From Aliagarivorans marinus DSM 23064 (lineage in GTDB: Bacteria > Pseudomonadota > Gammaproteobacteria > Enterobacterales > Celerinatantimonadaceae), in NCBI RefSeq assembly GCF_000429485.1, contig NZ_AUBY01000013.1, positions 1 to 64,000 of the forward strand: 64,000 bases of DNA. The letters run 5' to 3'. The stretch's first letter is position 1, and every line of letters starts with the position of its first letter. A model generated the notes under the pieces. The model was not told the DNA's origin. It made no database searches and worked only from the letters and a program-made list of their open reading frames with translations. A program made the position numbers and the translations under genes. Below, in pieces: positions 48,899-57,320 of the stretch.

Positions 48899-49894
48899 TT
48901 AAGCCCGCTGGCTTTGCCAGCGGCGAGTGAGCAATGAACCACTGAGCAATAAGCCCAGCCAGATACCGGCCGAGCCACCACCGCCATCGCCTTCAGAACG
49001 CTCAATGTCGCCACCGGGAGCGACCGGATCCGTTGGCGTTGCTGATGAGTCGGGCGATACGTTGCCACTGAGCACTTCAGACACCCAGCCGCTCACACTA
49101 CCGATATCAGCATAAACGCCCGGGCTATTCAGACAAGACTGCGCGCCCCAGCTCACAACGCCCATCAGTTGATAGCTACCGGGCTGGCCATACAACACCG
49201 GGCCACCGCTATCGCCGTTACAAGCGTCTTTGCTTCTATCGAAAGTACAGAACATTTGCCCAGTAATCTCATAGCCGGGCCAATACCTGCCACATTCACG
49301 TCTTGAGATCAGCGGAATATCAGCCTGCATTAGCACGTCAGGGACCGAGGAAGGAGCGTTACCAGCGGTATAGCCATAGCCAACGATGGTCAGGTCCTCA
49401 CCCAGCAACACGTGTGAGTCATAGATCGGTGTATCAGACAGGGCTGGAAAGCTTGCAGGGTCAACCTCGTTATTTGGTGTGGCCAGCTTGAGCAGGGCAA
49501 AGTCATAATCAAGTTCAGCCCCGGCACTAACCTGCCCTTCATGGACATAGCGGGCATGCAGATAAACCTCGCTCACTGAGTAAAGCTGCTCCATGGTGGT
49601 ATCGATACCGTTTGGGTCCACCGCGATGTGAAACAGGCTGGCATCATAGACGCCATTGCTGGAGCCATCGTAGATACAATGGCCAGCAGTGAGCACCCAT
49701 TCCTCATCGATGATGCTGCCACCACATACTAAGTAGGCGGATTGGCCGCTAGTGCGGAACACCTTAGTAAAAAACGGGAAGTTATCGGGTACTGCGGCAT
49801 CCCCACCGACAATACGCGCACTGACTTCTTCTGCGCCGAGCGAACAACTTAACACTAACCCCAGCCCACAGACTGCTGCACGAATCCCTTGCAT
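48899..49894 (-). CDS. Secreted trypsin-like serine protease with GlyGly-CTERM tail (copy 2)
   Basis: 331 residues. Signal peptide (AVCGLGLVLSCSLG) then SARIVGGDAAVPDNFPF. The triad is His in TAGHC, Asp in DYDFALLKL and Ser in CNGDSGGP. The C-terminus GDGGGGSAGIWLGLLLSGSL followed by LTRRWQSQRA is a clear GlyGly-CTERM tail. It shares many motifs with copy 1 (RIVGG, DYDFALLKL, ADIPLI/VDIPLI, GYADIG-like), so the two arose by duplication and diverged. Such proteins are secreted through type II secretion and anchored at the surface. It lies 3 bases after the sanA gene. Confidence 0.88.
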   Translation of the reverse strand: MQGIRAAVCGLGLVLSCSLGAEEVSARIVGGDAAVPDNFPFFTKVFRTSGQSAYLVCGGSIIDEEWVLTAGHCIYDGSSNGVYDASLFHIAVDPNGIDTTMEQLYSVSEVYLHARYVHEGQVSAGAELDYDFALLKLATPNNEVDPASFPALSDTPIYDSHVLLGEDLTIVGYGYTAGNAPSSVPDVLMQADIPLISRRECGRYWPGYEITGQMFCTFDRSKDACNGDSGGPVLYGQPGSYQLMGVVSWGAQSCLNSPGVYADIGSVSGWVSEVLSGNVSPDSSATPTDPVAPGGDIERSEGDGGGGSAGIWLGLLLSGSLLTRRWQSQRA

Positions 49895-49897
49895 GGC

Positions 49898-50560
49898 TTA
49901 CTCCTTTAAAGCTTCGGGTATCCTAAACTCAACTTGCTCCGGCTCTCCCAAGAAATGGGGAGAGGCCTTAAAAATGTGTAGATCAATCAGGGCCTTCACC
50001 CTGGCCAGTACTTCTCTTAGCCGCACCCGCCAATGAAACTTACGCGGTGCGTCATCCACCACAAAGCCGCGGGCATCCAACCCTTTGACCTTGGCAATGT
50101 AGAGTGCCCGTTCAACATGGAATTGCTGCGATACCAATAACACCCGCTGCTGTCCGAACACTTGCTGGGCGCGAATCACCGAATCGAGGGTACGAAAGCC
50201 CGCATAGTCCAAGGCGATATGCTTGCGCGGAATGTCCATACGCAGCAGATCGTTGAGCATGGTAATCGGCTCGTTGTAGTAGCGGGTGGCATTGTCACCG
50301 CTGAGGATCAGCGCATCCACCTTGTGCTGTTGGTAGAGCTTGGCGGCGGCTTCAATGCGGAACTGATAGAAGGTGTTAAGGCGCTTGCCCACGTATTTGC
50401 TGGTGCCGAACACCAAGGCCACCGGCATCGGTTCGACTTGGTTGATGTCACGACTCCACATCCCAGCGACTTGATGCGAGATATAGCGATCAACAGCGAT
50501 TAACAGCAGCAGAATGGTCAGCAGTGCGACAACACATCCCAGCGCCAGCTTTTTAAACAA
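49898..50560 (-). CDS. sanA: SanA/YdcF-type DUF218 membrane protein
   Basis: A 220-residue protein. One N-terminal membrane helix (LGCVVALLTILLLLIAVD), then a DUF218 domain: VALVFGTSKYVGKRLNTFYQFRIEAAAKLY, ALILSGDNATRYYNEP, and VSQQFHVERALYIAK. This matches SanA, linked to envelope barrier function in E. coli. The start is TTG at 50560 with AAGG about 7 bases upstream. It lies 3 bases upstream of the second protease, which suggests cotranscription. The call as SanA rather than another DUF218 member is based on length and N-terminal helix. Confidence 0.8.
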   Translation of the reverse strand: MFKKLALGCVVALLTILLLLIAVDRYISHQVAGMWSRDINQVEPMPVALVFGTSKYVGKRLNTFYQFRIEAAAKLYQQHKVDALILSGDNATRYYNEPITMLNDLLRMDIPRKHIALDYAGFRTLDSVIRAQQVFGQQRVLLVSQQFHVERALYIAKVKGLDARGFVVDDAPRKFHWRVRLREVLARVKALIDLHIFKASPHFLGEPEQVEFRIPEALKE

Positions 50561-50693
50561 ACTCGAACCTTGGTTAAGTACTTACTACAAAGCTAAACCT
50601 ATGAAAAACTTGAAAGCTTAGTCTTGAGCGAACATCGTCAATGAATCAGATAGTACTGATTAACAGGTAGGGAATTCAAGGGAAGCTAGAAAC

Positions 50694-50735
50694 AAAAAAG
50701 GCCCACCGTGTACGCGTTTAGCGTTGGCGAGCCTC
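50694..50735 (-). terminator. Terminator of the downstream tRNA-Ser
   Basis: On the minus strand a hairpin of AGGCTCGCC and GGTGGGCCT arms, with paired inner stems around AAACGC, runs into TTTTTT. It lies 11 bases past the CCA of the first tRNA. Confidence 0.75.
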
Positions 50736-50746
50736 TTAGAAGAAGA

Positions 50747-50837
50747 TGGCGGAGGGGGAGAGATTTGAACTCTCGGTGAGCTATTAACCCACGCCGGTTT
50801 TCAAGACCGGTGCATTCGACCACTCTGCCACCCCTCC
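50747..50837 (-). tRNA. tRNA-Ser(UGA), copy 1
   Basis: 91 bases including CCA. Acceptor arm GGAGGGG / CCCCTCC. The anticodon loop CTTGAAA within CGGTCTTGAAAACCG has anticodon TGA, reading UCA. A long variable arm follows, as in tRNA-Ser. The T-arm contains AGTTCAAATCT. Confidence 0.95.
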
Positions 50838-50929
50838 GCAGCGGGAACGAATAGTACGGATTCGCTTTGGCTTTGTAAAGCCCTAATTTCAGATTATTTT
50901 CGAAACCGTATAGTCGTTTTGCTACAAAC

Positions 50930-50970
50930 AAAAAAGGCTCACCGTAGTGCGCGTTTGCGCTGGCGAGCCT
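50930..50970 (-). terminator. Terminator of the upstream tRNA-Ser
   Basis: On the minus strand AGGCTCGCC...GGTGAGCCT with inner GCGC/GCGC pairs runs into TTTTTT, just past the CCA of the second tRNA gene. Confidence 0.75.
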
Positions 50971-50983
50971 GTTTCGAAGTAGA

Positions 50984-51074
50984 TGGCGGAGGGGGAGAGA
51001 TTTGAACTCTCGGTGAGCTATTAACCCACGCCGGTTTTCAAGACCGGTGCATTCGACCACTCTGCCACCCCTCC
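50984..51074 (-). tRNA. tRNA-Ser(UGA), copy 2
   Basis: Identical to the 91-base sequence at 50747-50837 with the same TGA anticodon. The 10 bases upstream (5') differ between copies. It sits about 140 bases from the end of edd. Confidence 0.95.
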
Positions 51075-51216
51075 GCAGCGGGGTCGAATATTACGGAGTT
51101 GCCCGAAGCTTGTAAACCCCTACTGTGCTCAAGTGCTTAGTATTTAAACGCCAACACCAGAAATCGCGTTTGGTCGCGGAAAAAAGCGCCAACTCGAGGG
51201 TTTTACCGCCATCGAA

Positions 51217-53022
51217 TCAATCAAATAACACACAAGCACCGCGCTCCGCATCGCTGACTAGCTGGCGAAAAGGGTTAAACAGCTCCCGCCCTACTCCAAC
51301 GTGTTGGGCGGTTTTGCTATCGCCGAGCGACTCTCTGGCCGACAACTGCGCTTCGGTGCTCAGACAACGCAGTACCCCTCGGGCGATATCTAGCTCGATC
51401 ATATCGCCGTCGCGCAGCTTAGCGAGTGCTCCCCCCTTGGCGGTCTCGGGACTCAGGTGTAAGGCCGCAGGGATCTTCCCGGATGCACCAGAGAGGCGAC
51501 CATCGGTGACCAAGGCCACCTGATGGCCACACTTTTGCAAGTTGGCGAGGATCGGCATCAGTTTGTGCAGCTCGGGCATGCCATTGGCCGCCGGGCCGTT
51601 GTAGCGCACGACGATCACCAGATCCCGGTTCAGCTCACCGCGTTGATAGGCGTCGGCCACTTGATGCTGGCAATCGAACACCTTGGCAGGCGCTCGCACA
51701 TACTGATGCTGTGGCGCCACCGCACTGGCTTTGATCACCGCGCGGCCCAAATTGCCTTGCAGCAACTGTAGGCCGCCATTTGGCGCGAAGGCTTCACCGT
51801 CAGCGGCAATTACTTGAGGGTTGCAGCTGACGTCGGCCGGGCGCCAGGCCAGCTCACCCTCTTGCAGATAGGGCAGCCGCAGCGACTCACTGAGCGGCCC
51901 GTAAACACCCATCGCATCCAGATGCAGCAGTTCTCGCTGGGCCAATAAGCGCAGCAAGCTCGGCACCGCACCGGCCTGCTCAAAGGCATTGATGTCAGCC
52001 GGTCCGTTAGGGTACATACAGGAGAGCTGCGGGGTGACTGCGGCCAGCTTGGCAAAATCGTCCCAGTTGAGAATAAAGCCGGCGGCTCGGGCAATCGCAA
52101 TCATATGCAAGGTATGATTGGTGCTCCCCCCAGAGGCCATCAAGGCGACCAAGCCATTGACCAGAGCCCGCTCATCCAACACCTGATAGAGCGGGCGATA
52201 ATCGCCACTGCCGCGGGCAATCTTCACCATATGTCCGGCGATATGCTCGGTGAGCATGTCTCGCAAGGCGCTGTTGACCGGTACAAACGCGCTGCCCGGT
52301 AACATCAGTCCCATCGCTTCGAACACCAGTTGATTGGTGTTGGCGGTGCCGTAGAAGGTGCAGGTACCAACGCCGTGGTAGGCTCGGTTTTCCATCGCCT
52401 GCAGCGCATCTTGGTCTATCTCACCCGCCGCATACTGTTGGCGGATCTGAGTCTTTTGCTCGTTGCTGATCCCCGTTGGCATTGGGCCGCTGGGCACAAA
52501 TGTCGTAGGCAAATGGCCAAAGGACAGCGCTCCCATCAACTGCCCCGGAGCAATCTTGTCGCATACCCCCAATAACAAGCAGGCATCGAAGCCTTGGTGG
52601 CTGAGCCCCAGCGCGGTGCTTTGGGCAATCAAGTCGCGCGAGTAGAGCGATAAGTCCATCCCGCTTTGCCCTTGTGTCACCCCATCACACATCGCTGGCA
52701 CGCCCCCGGCCACCTGCGCGCTATGGCCCAACGCCGCCAGGTGCTGCTGGATCTGCAGGGGATAATGCTGGTAGGGCTGATGCGCGCTCAGCATATCGTT
52801 GTAGGCGCTGATGATGGCCACATTGACCCGGGTAAAATCCATCAAGGTCTGCTTTTGCGACTCGCCGCAGGCCGCGATGGCGTGGGCCAGATTGCCGCAG
52901 CTCATCCGCGCCCGGCTGCTGCCCAGTTTGGCTTGCGCCTGCATACGCTCGAGGTAGTCCTGCCGAAGCGCTCGGCTGCGCGCAGCGATATCTTGGGTAA
53001 CTTGTTGAATGACCGGATTCAT
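51217..53022 (-). CDS. edd: Phosphogluconate dehydratase (Edd)
   Basis: 601 residues (E. coli 603). IlvD/Edd family, [4Fe-4S] dehydratase converting 6-phosphogluconate to KDPG, the first Entner-Doudoroff step. Cluster ligands lie in VPAMCDGVTQG, LLGVCDKIAPG and NGLVALMASGGSTNH-type elements. Edd-specific motifs such as SYNDMLSAHQPYQ (here SAYNDMLSAHQPY) are present. The start overlaps the gntK stop by 4 bases (ATGA), so synthesis is coupled. eda is not in the window. Confidence 0.96.
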   Translation of the reverse strand: MNPVIQQVTQDIAARSRALRQDYLERMQAQAKLGSSRARMSCGNLAHAIAACGESQKQTLMDFTRVNVAIISAYNDMLSAHQPYQHYPLQIQQHLAALGHSAQVAGGVPAMCDGVTQGQSGMDLSLYSRDLIAQSTALGLSHQGFDACLLLGVCDKIAPGQLMGALSFGHLPTTFVPSGPMPTGISNEQKTQIRQQYAAGEIDQDALQAMENRAYHGVGTCTFYGTANTNQLVFEAMGLMLPGSAFVPVNSALRDMLTEHIAGHMVKIARGSGDYRPLYQVLDERALVNGLVALMASGGSTNHTLHMIAIARAAGFILNWDDFAKLAAVTPQLSCMYPNGPADINAFEQAGAVPSLLRLLAQRELLHLDAMGVYGPLSESLRLPYLQEGELAWRPADVSCNPQVIAADGEAFAPNGGLQLLQGNLGRAVIKASAVAPQHQYVRAPAKVFDCQHQVADAYQRGELNRDLVIVVRYNGPAANGMPELHKLMPILANLQKCGHQVALVTDGRLSGASGKIPAALHLSPETAKGGALAKLRDGDMIELDIARGVLRCLSTEAQLSARESLGDSKTAQHVGVGRELFNPFRQLVSDAERGACVLFD

Positions 53023-53573
53023 TGGGAACTCTTTTTGAAAGTGGGGCTAGCAGCAATCGCCGAGCGGCAACGCTGCACCACCTCATCCAAGCTGCCATCG
53101 ATATCAATGCTAAGCACATCGGGTTCGCTACTATCAGGTAGCTCGAGGGCGGCGAACTGGCTATCCAGCAGCTGCCGCGGCATAAAGTGGGCAGCGCGCT
53201 GCTGCAGGCGCTTGGCTACCAACTCTGGGCTGCCAGACAGATGAAGGAACTGCAGCTGCGCGCGGCTTTGGCGAAGCTGCTCGCGGTAGCACCACTTAAG
53301 CGCAGAGCACACCACTACCGCCGATTGCTGCTTGCTGGCAAACTCATCCGCTACCTCGCGCACTCGCGCCAACCAAGGCAGGCGGTCTTGATCATTGAGC
53401 GGCTGGCCGCTGCGCATCTTAGCGATATTCTCGCGGGGGTGCAGGTCGTCACCGTCCACAAACGGCAGGCCCAGCTGAGCGGCCAGCTCGGCAGCCACGG
53501 TTGACTTGCCGCTCCCTGAGACGCCCATCACCAGATAGATTGTGCTAGAGGAGATTGTACTAAGAGAACTCAT
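53019..53573 (-). CDS. gntK: Gluconokinase, GntK/IdnK type
   Basis: 184 residues. P-loop VMGVSGSGKSTVA (about residues 15-24). DGDDLHPRENIAKMRSGQPLND is the gluconate-binding signature, and CSALKWCYREQLR and HFMPRQLLDSQFAALE are family motifs. It phosphorylates gluconate to 6-phosphogluconate. Coupled on both sides: its start overlaps the GH94 stop and its stop overlaps the edd start, both by 4 bases. The choice between gntK and idnK is not settled by sequence alone. Confidence 0.94.
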   Translation of the reverse strand: MSSLSTISSSTIYLVMGVSGSGKSTVAAELAAQLGLPFVDGDDLHPRENIAKMRSGQPLNDQDRLPWLARVREVADEFASKQQSAVVVCSALKWCYREQLRQSRAQLQFLHLSGSPELVAKRLQQRAAHFMPRQLLDSQFAALELPDSSEPDVLSIDIDGSLDEVVQRCRSAIAASPTFKKSSQ

Positions 53574-56038
53574 AAGCTCGACGCCTCAGCTTGGGAGTGA
53601 ACCGCAGTAACACTGCCAATGTGGCAGATAAGGTGGTAGTGCTGCCCAGCTTTAAGCTCGGTCAAGCGAAAACAGTGCTCAGTGAGCTGCTCGATGCGCA
53701 CACTACTGACCTGCGGAGTTCTTTTCCCATTGGTGACTCGATTATGTTCGACCAAGTTGGCAGGGCCCACATCACCACTGACTTTATCGCCCTCTCGCAC
53801 AAAATCGATCCGCACGCTGGCGCCGCGGAACTGTCGCGTCACCGAGGCACTTGGCCAGCCCTGTGGCAACTGCGGCTGCACCCGCAGTCCTTGCTCATCG
53901 CCGCGCAGGCCAAACAGCTGCTCAACCATTAGCTGATAGAACCATGCGCAGGTGCCGGTATTAAACAGGTTGCTGGAACGCCCGGCGGTGCGCGGGTATT
54001 GGTAGTAGGCACCGCGGTAGTAGTTGGGCAGATAGACCGGCAACTGGCCACGTACCGCCAGCTCTTCAGCGCTGTTATCCGGTAGCATCTTGCGCAACAC
54101 CTCGAAGGCGCGCTCGCTCTCACCTACCGTATAGAGCGAGGTGGCATAAAAGGCAGCGGCGTGGTTGTACACCGAGCCATTCTCGGCGCTACCGGGCCAT
54201 TTCTGGGTAACCCGCCCAACATCATCACGCATTGCAGTAAAGGCCGGGGCGCTCATCATCACCCCATAGGGTGTATCAAGCTGTTGGTCGATCGCCTGCA
54301 GCATCGCTTGCTGCTGCTCACCGTTGGCCGCGCCACACAATAGCGCCCAGCTTTGGGCGTTGAGGAAGATCCGCCCTTCCTTGTCATCGCTCACACCAAA
54401 CAGCACGCCCTGATCGGTGATCCCGCGGCCAAACCATTGACCATCCCAAAAGTTTTGGTTAATCCGCTGATTCAATCCGCCGACATGCGCTTCAAAGCGC
54501 TCCGCCCGCTCATTGGCCTGCCGCTGACGGCAGATAGGTGACCAAAGCTGCAAGGCATAGGAAATCGCCTCGGCCAACCAGCCGGAGACACCCTTGCCTT
54601 GATAGCCCACCATGTTCATCGGATCGCACCAATCACCTTGTGCGATATAAGGCAGCCCGCGCTCATCGTTGGCCTGACACAGATACTCCATGGCGCGACT
54701 GACATGCTCGAACACGCAGGCGGTCTCGTCGCTATCGGCCCAACCCAGCGGCTCATCCAACAGCGCATAATCATTGGTTTCGCGCAGATAGGCGCTCAGC
54801 ACGATCGCCAACCAGACCGGGTGGTCGGTGTGTGGCACCTGATTGATGTATTTGAGCTCCGCCTCATCACTGAGCAAGATCCCATCGGGCATCTCGCCAC
54901 TCACCGCCTGCTGCTGCAAGGCGGTGATAATCGCCACTCGGCAAGCCTGTGGCTTGATGTAGACCATTCCCATCGCATCTTGCAGGTAGTTGCGGGTTTG
55001 CGGGTCGGTGGTCAGGCGGTTGCTATCGCCATGGTAGAACACCTGCCGGGGTAGCCAATGGTTAACAAAATCATTGAGCTGCGCATCGGGGGTGTCGATA
55101 TCGATAACGCCTTTGGCCTCGCCAATATACTGCGCTAGCGCCTGTCGATTCAGGCTCGGATCGGCCTCGATAAAGCGCTGCTTAAGCGCGGCGATCTCGC
55201 TCTCATCCTTCGCTGGGCCAAAACCAAGTCGTAGCTCCGTGGACTCATCGGCCAACAGTTCATAGCTAAACTGCATAATCGCCGCGGGCATCTCATAGTG
55301 GGCCTCTCCGTTGGCCAAATTCTGGCCGTCTTGCAAGGCACTCGGGTTATGCAGGCCTCCCTCTCCTTCGAAACGTTGCAGCCCCACCTCGTAAAAGTCC
55401 GGCGCACGGTCGGCGGTAAGGAAGGTCAGGTCTTTGAAGTGCTGGTGTTTAAAGTAATCCTCAACCTTTTGATAAGGAGTGACACAGCTACAGACGATGG
55501 CGTTGAGCTGAGCATCAAAGCGGCCCCCCATATTCATCCAAGACGAGTAGCCCACGGGGAAATAGGGGATCAGCGATAGGCGGCGCGCCCGCCCACTAAG
55601 GTTACGCAGCTGCACCGTCCACAGCTCCAGTACTTCATCGGCGGCCAGCTCCAGGGTTATAACCAGCTCAATACCAAGCTTCTCGATACGCCAGCGAATG
55701 TCACTGAGGCCAGGCTCAAAGGCGAAGCTGTCCAACTGACTCTTCATCGGCTCATAGGGCGCCGAGAACATCTCGCCAGTTTGCTCATCGCGCAGGTAGA
55801 AAAATCGCCCGGGGTGGTGGCTGAAATAAGGCTGTTCGGGCTGCATAAAGCTCTGCCCGGCCAGGTTCGGCACATGGGCATATTTACGCGGCTCTGGGTC
55901 CATATACTGGCTCACGGCAAAGCCACGGCAGTTCATATGCAGCATCATCTTCGGATTCCAAAGATAGGCGGCACTGTTGGGCGCGATGCAGGGGTCGTCC
56001 AGTTGGTAGCGGGTGCCCTGTTCAATAAACTTCGCCAT
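53570..56038 (-). CDS. GH94 family phosphorylase, probable cellobionate phosphorylase
   Basis: 822 residues from the ATG at 56038 (AGGA 8 bases upstream; an ATG 9 bases earlier overlaps that site). GH94 architecture: an N-terminal beta-sandwich (about 1-280) and an (alpha/alpha)6 catalytic domain (about 300-740) with the catalytic-acid region QGDWCDPMNMVG (Asp near residue 469). The typical cellobiose enzyme reads GDWNDxLN here; the Cys-Asp-Pro-Met version differs. A C-terminal beta-domain follows. Operon with gluconokinase and Edd means the product acted on next is gluconate, as expected for phosphorolysis of cellobionate to glucose 1-phosphate and gluconate. Function is inferred. Confidence 0.8.
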   Translation of the reverse strand: MAKFIEQGTRYQLDDPCIAPNSAAYLWNPKMMLHMNCRGFAVSQYMDPEPRKYAHVPNLAGQSFMQPEQPYFSHHPGRFFYLRDEQTGEMFSAPYEPMKSQLDSFAFEPGLSDIRWRIEKLGIELVITLELAADEVLELWTVQLRNLSGRARRLSLIPYFPVGYSSWMNMGGRFDAQLNAIVCSCVTPYQKVEDYFKHQHFKDLTFLTADRAPDFYEVGLQRFEGEGGLHNPSALQDGQNLANGEAHYEMPAAIMQFSYELLADESTELRLGFGPAKDESEIAALKQRFIEADPSLNRQALAQYIGEAKGVIDIDTPDAQLNDFVNHWLPRQVFYHGDSNRLTTDPQTRNYLQDAMGMVYIKPQACRVAIITALQQQAVSGEMPDGILLSDEAELKYINQVPHTDHPVWLAIVLSAYLRETNDYALLDEPLGWADSDETACVFEHVSRAMEYLCQANDERGLPYIAQGDWCDPMNMVGYQGKGVSGWLAEAISYALQLWSPICRQRQANERAERFEAHVGGLNQRINQNFWDGQWFGRGITDQGVLFGVSDDKEGRIFLNAQSWALLCGAANGEQQQAMLQAIDQQLDTPYGVMMSAPAFTAMRDDVGRVTQKWPGSAENGSVYNHAAAFYATSLYTVGESERAFEVLRKMLPDNSAEELAVRGQLPVYLPNYYRGAYYQYPRTAGRSSNLFNTGTCAWFYQLMVEQLFGLRGDEQGLRVQPQLPQGWPSASVTRQFRGASVRIDFVREGDKVSGDVGPANLVEHNRVTNGKRTPQVSSVRIEQLTEHCFRLTELKAGQHYHLICHIGSVTAVHSQAEASSL

Positions 56039-56087
56039 ATGAGTCATCCTTGTTTCGGGTAAAAGTCGTTGCTAAGTGTTGTAGGTC

Positions 56088-57110
56088 TTAGTTGTCTGTA
56101 ACGGTGTCCGTAGCTGGGCGGGTACTCTGGCGCGCCACATAACGCGGCGGCGCTAGCTCAGGGATCGGCAGCTCTAACTGATAGGCCAAATTGAGCACCT
56201 GCCTGCTGGCAGCCAAGGCCATCTGTTCTATGGGGATGGCAATGGTGCTTAGCGGCGGCGAGGAAACTGCGGCGAAATCCACATTATCGTAGCCAAGCAC
56301 TGCCACATCCTCAGGAATGCGTAGCCCTCGCGCCTGTAGCTCCGACAGCGCCACCAAGGCGACTTTGTCGTTGCCGCAGAACAGCGCATCGAAGTGGCGG
56401 CCTTTGCTTAACAAGTGCTGCACGGCCAAACGCCCCCCAGCAAAGTCATAACGCCCGTCGATGAGCAGCTCAGGGTCGATTGGCTGCCCTTGGCGGGCCA
56501 GCTCGTCAAGAAAGCCGCGTTGGCGCAGCTGGGCATCCTGGGCACTCAAGCGGCCGCTGATACAGGCAATCCGCTGATGCCCCGCAGCGAGCAGGCTCTG
56601 GGCGGCAATGCGCCCCCCAGCATAGTGATCAACACTAAATGAGTGATTAGCGCCGCGATCCGAGGCATGGTTAATCAGTACCAAAGGCGGGCTAGGCTGC
56701 TGCGTTTGCAGCATGTCATCCACCAGCAGCTCCGGGCAGGCCATCAGGATGCCGTCGCAATCGCGGTGGATAAGGTCTTCAAGGTGGCGGCGGTATACCT
56801 CTCGGCAGCACGCCCCACCCACGTTGGCGAGGATAAGATGCTTGCCATATTGACGCAGCTCATACTCGATAACTTCTATCAGCTGCTGATAAAACGGCCC
56901 CGACAGTGACGGCAGCCACAAGCCAATCAGGTTGGAGCGTTGCGTAGAGAGCGCCCGCGCCAGGCTATTGGGCCGATAGTTAAGTTGGCGCATCGCCTCG
57001 CGCACCTTTAGCTCGGATTTCTCCGACACCCCACCGCGGCCTGAAAGGTAGCGAGATACCGTCCCTACTCCCACCTGAGCCAACTTCGCTACATCTTTAA
57101 TGGTTGCCAT
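56088..57110 (-). CDS. LacI-family transcriptional regulator
   Basis: 340 residues. The N-terminal helix-turn-helix (ATIKDVAKLAQVGVGTVSRYLSG) and hinge helix (SLARALSTQRSNLIGL) are followed by a periplasmic-binding-type effector domain. It is upstream of GH94, gntK and edd in the same direction with a 49-base gap, so it probably autoregulates that operon in response to gluconate, cellobionate or a phosphate ester. The LacI-type half-symmetric site GGAACCGATTCC lies about 94 bases upstream of its start. Confidence 0.92.
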   Translation of the reverse strand: MATIKDVAKLAQVGVGTVSRYLSGRGGVSEKSELKVREAMRQLNYRPNSLARALSTQRSNLIGLWLPSLSGPFYQQLIEVIEYELRQYGKHLILANVGGACCREVYRRHLEDLIHRDCDGILMACPELLVDDMLQTQQPSPPLVLINHASDRGANHSFSVDHYAGGRIAAQSLLAAGHQRIACISGRLSAQDAQLRQRGFLDELARQGQPIDPELLIDGRYDFAGGRLAVQHLLSKGRHFDALFCGNDKVALVALSELQARGLRIPEDVAVLGYDNVDFAAVSSPPLSTIAIPIEQMALAASRQVLNLAYQLELPIPELAPPRYVARQSTRPATDTVTDN

Positions 57111-57203
57111 TGCTATCTGCCACTACTACCTACCACTACTCACCAGTAATGACTGAAGCTTGGCGTGTCCATCGCTCGGCAACAAGGGCCAAACAGCAAA
57201 AAC

Positions 57204-57215
57204 GGAACCGATTCC
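57204..57215. promoter_or_regulatory. Candidate LacI-family operator
   Basis: GGAACCGATTCC is an inverted repeat centred on CG with one mismatch pair, the layout bound by LacI-type regulators. It lies in the 210 bases between the Gfo/Idh/MocA gene and the regulator gene. A second imperfect half-site (GAAACCGA) is about 20 bases away. Confidence 0.5.
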
Positions 57216-57279
57216 AAATCTATTTATTCGATCACGAAACCGACTCTATAAATTTCATAGATGAGCAAGCCTGAAGAAC

Positions 57280-57307
57280 GCGCTGCAACACTATTAGGCT
57301 GCAGCGC
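57280..57307. terminator. Hairpin after the Gfo/Idh/MocA gene
   Basis: GCGCTGCA / TGCAGCGC perfect 8-bp stem with a 12-base loop, 13 bases past the stop. No T-run follows, so termination is uncertain. Confidence 0.35.
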
Positions 57308-57320
57308 AGAGTGGGTATGC

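Larger units (their letters stand above)
50694..51074. repeat. Tandem duplication of tRNA-Ser plus terminator
   Basis: Two copies, 237 bases apart, each comprising a terminator and an identical 91-base tRNA. The terminator arms differ in a few bases between copies, so the tRNA sequence is more conserved than its flanks. Confidence 0.85.

Noticed and set aside
50686-51060. A 124-codon minus-strand open frame with an internally repeated peptide
   Set aside because: It runs through both tRNA-Ser genes and their terminators; the peptide repeat only mirrors the duplicated tRNA. It is a known type of false ORF.
50694-51074. Repeat block considered as a CRISPR or attachment-site array
   Set aside because: There are only two copies, each a tRNA gene with a terminator; no short regular repeats with spacers and no cas genes or integrase are visible.
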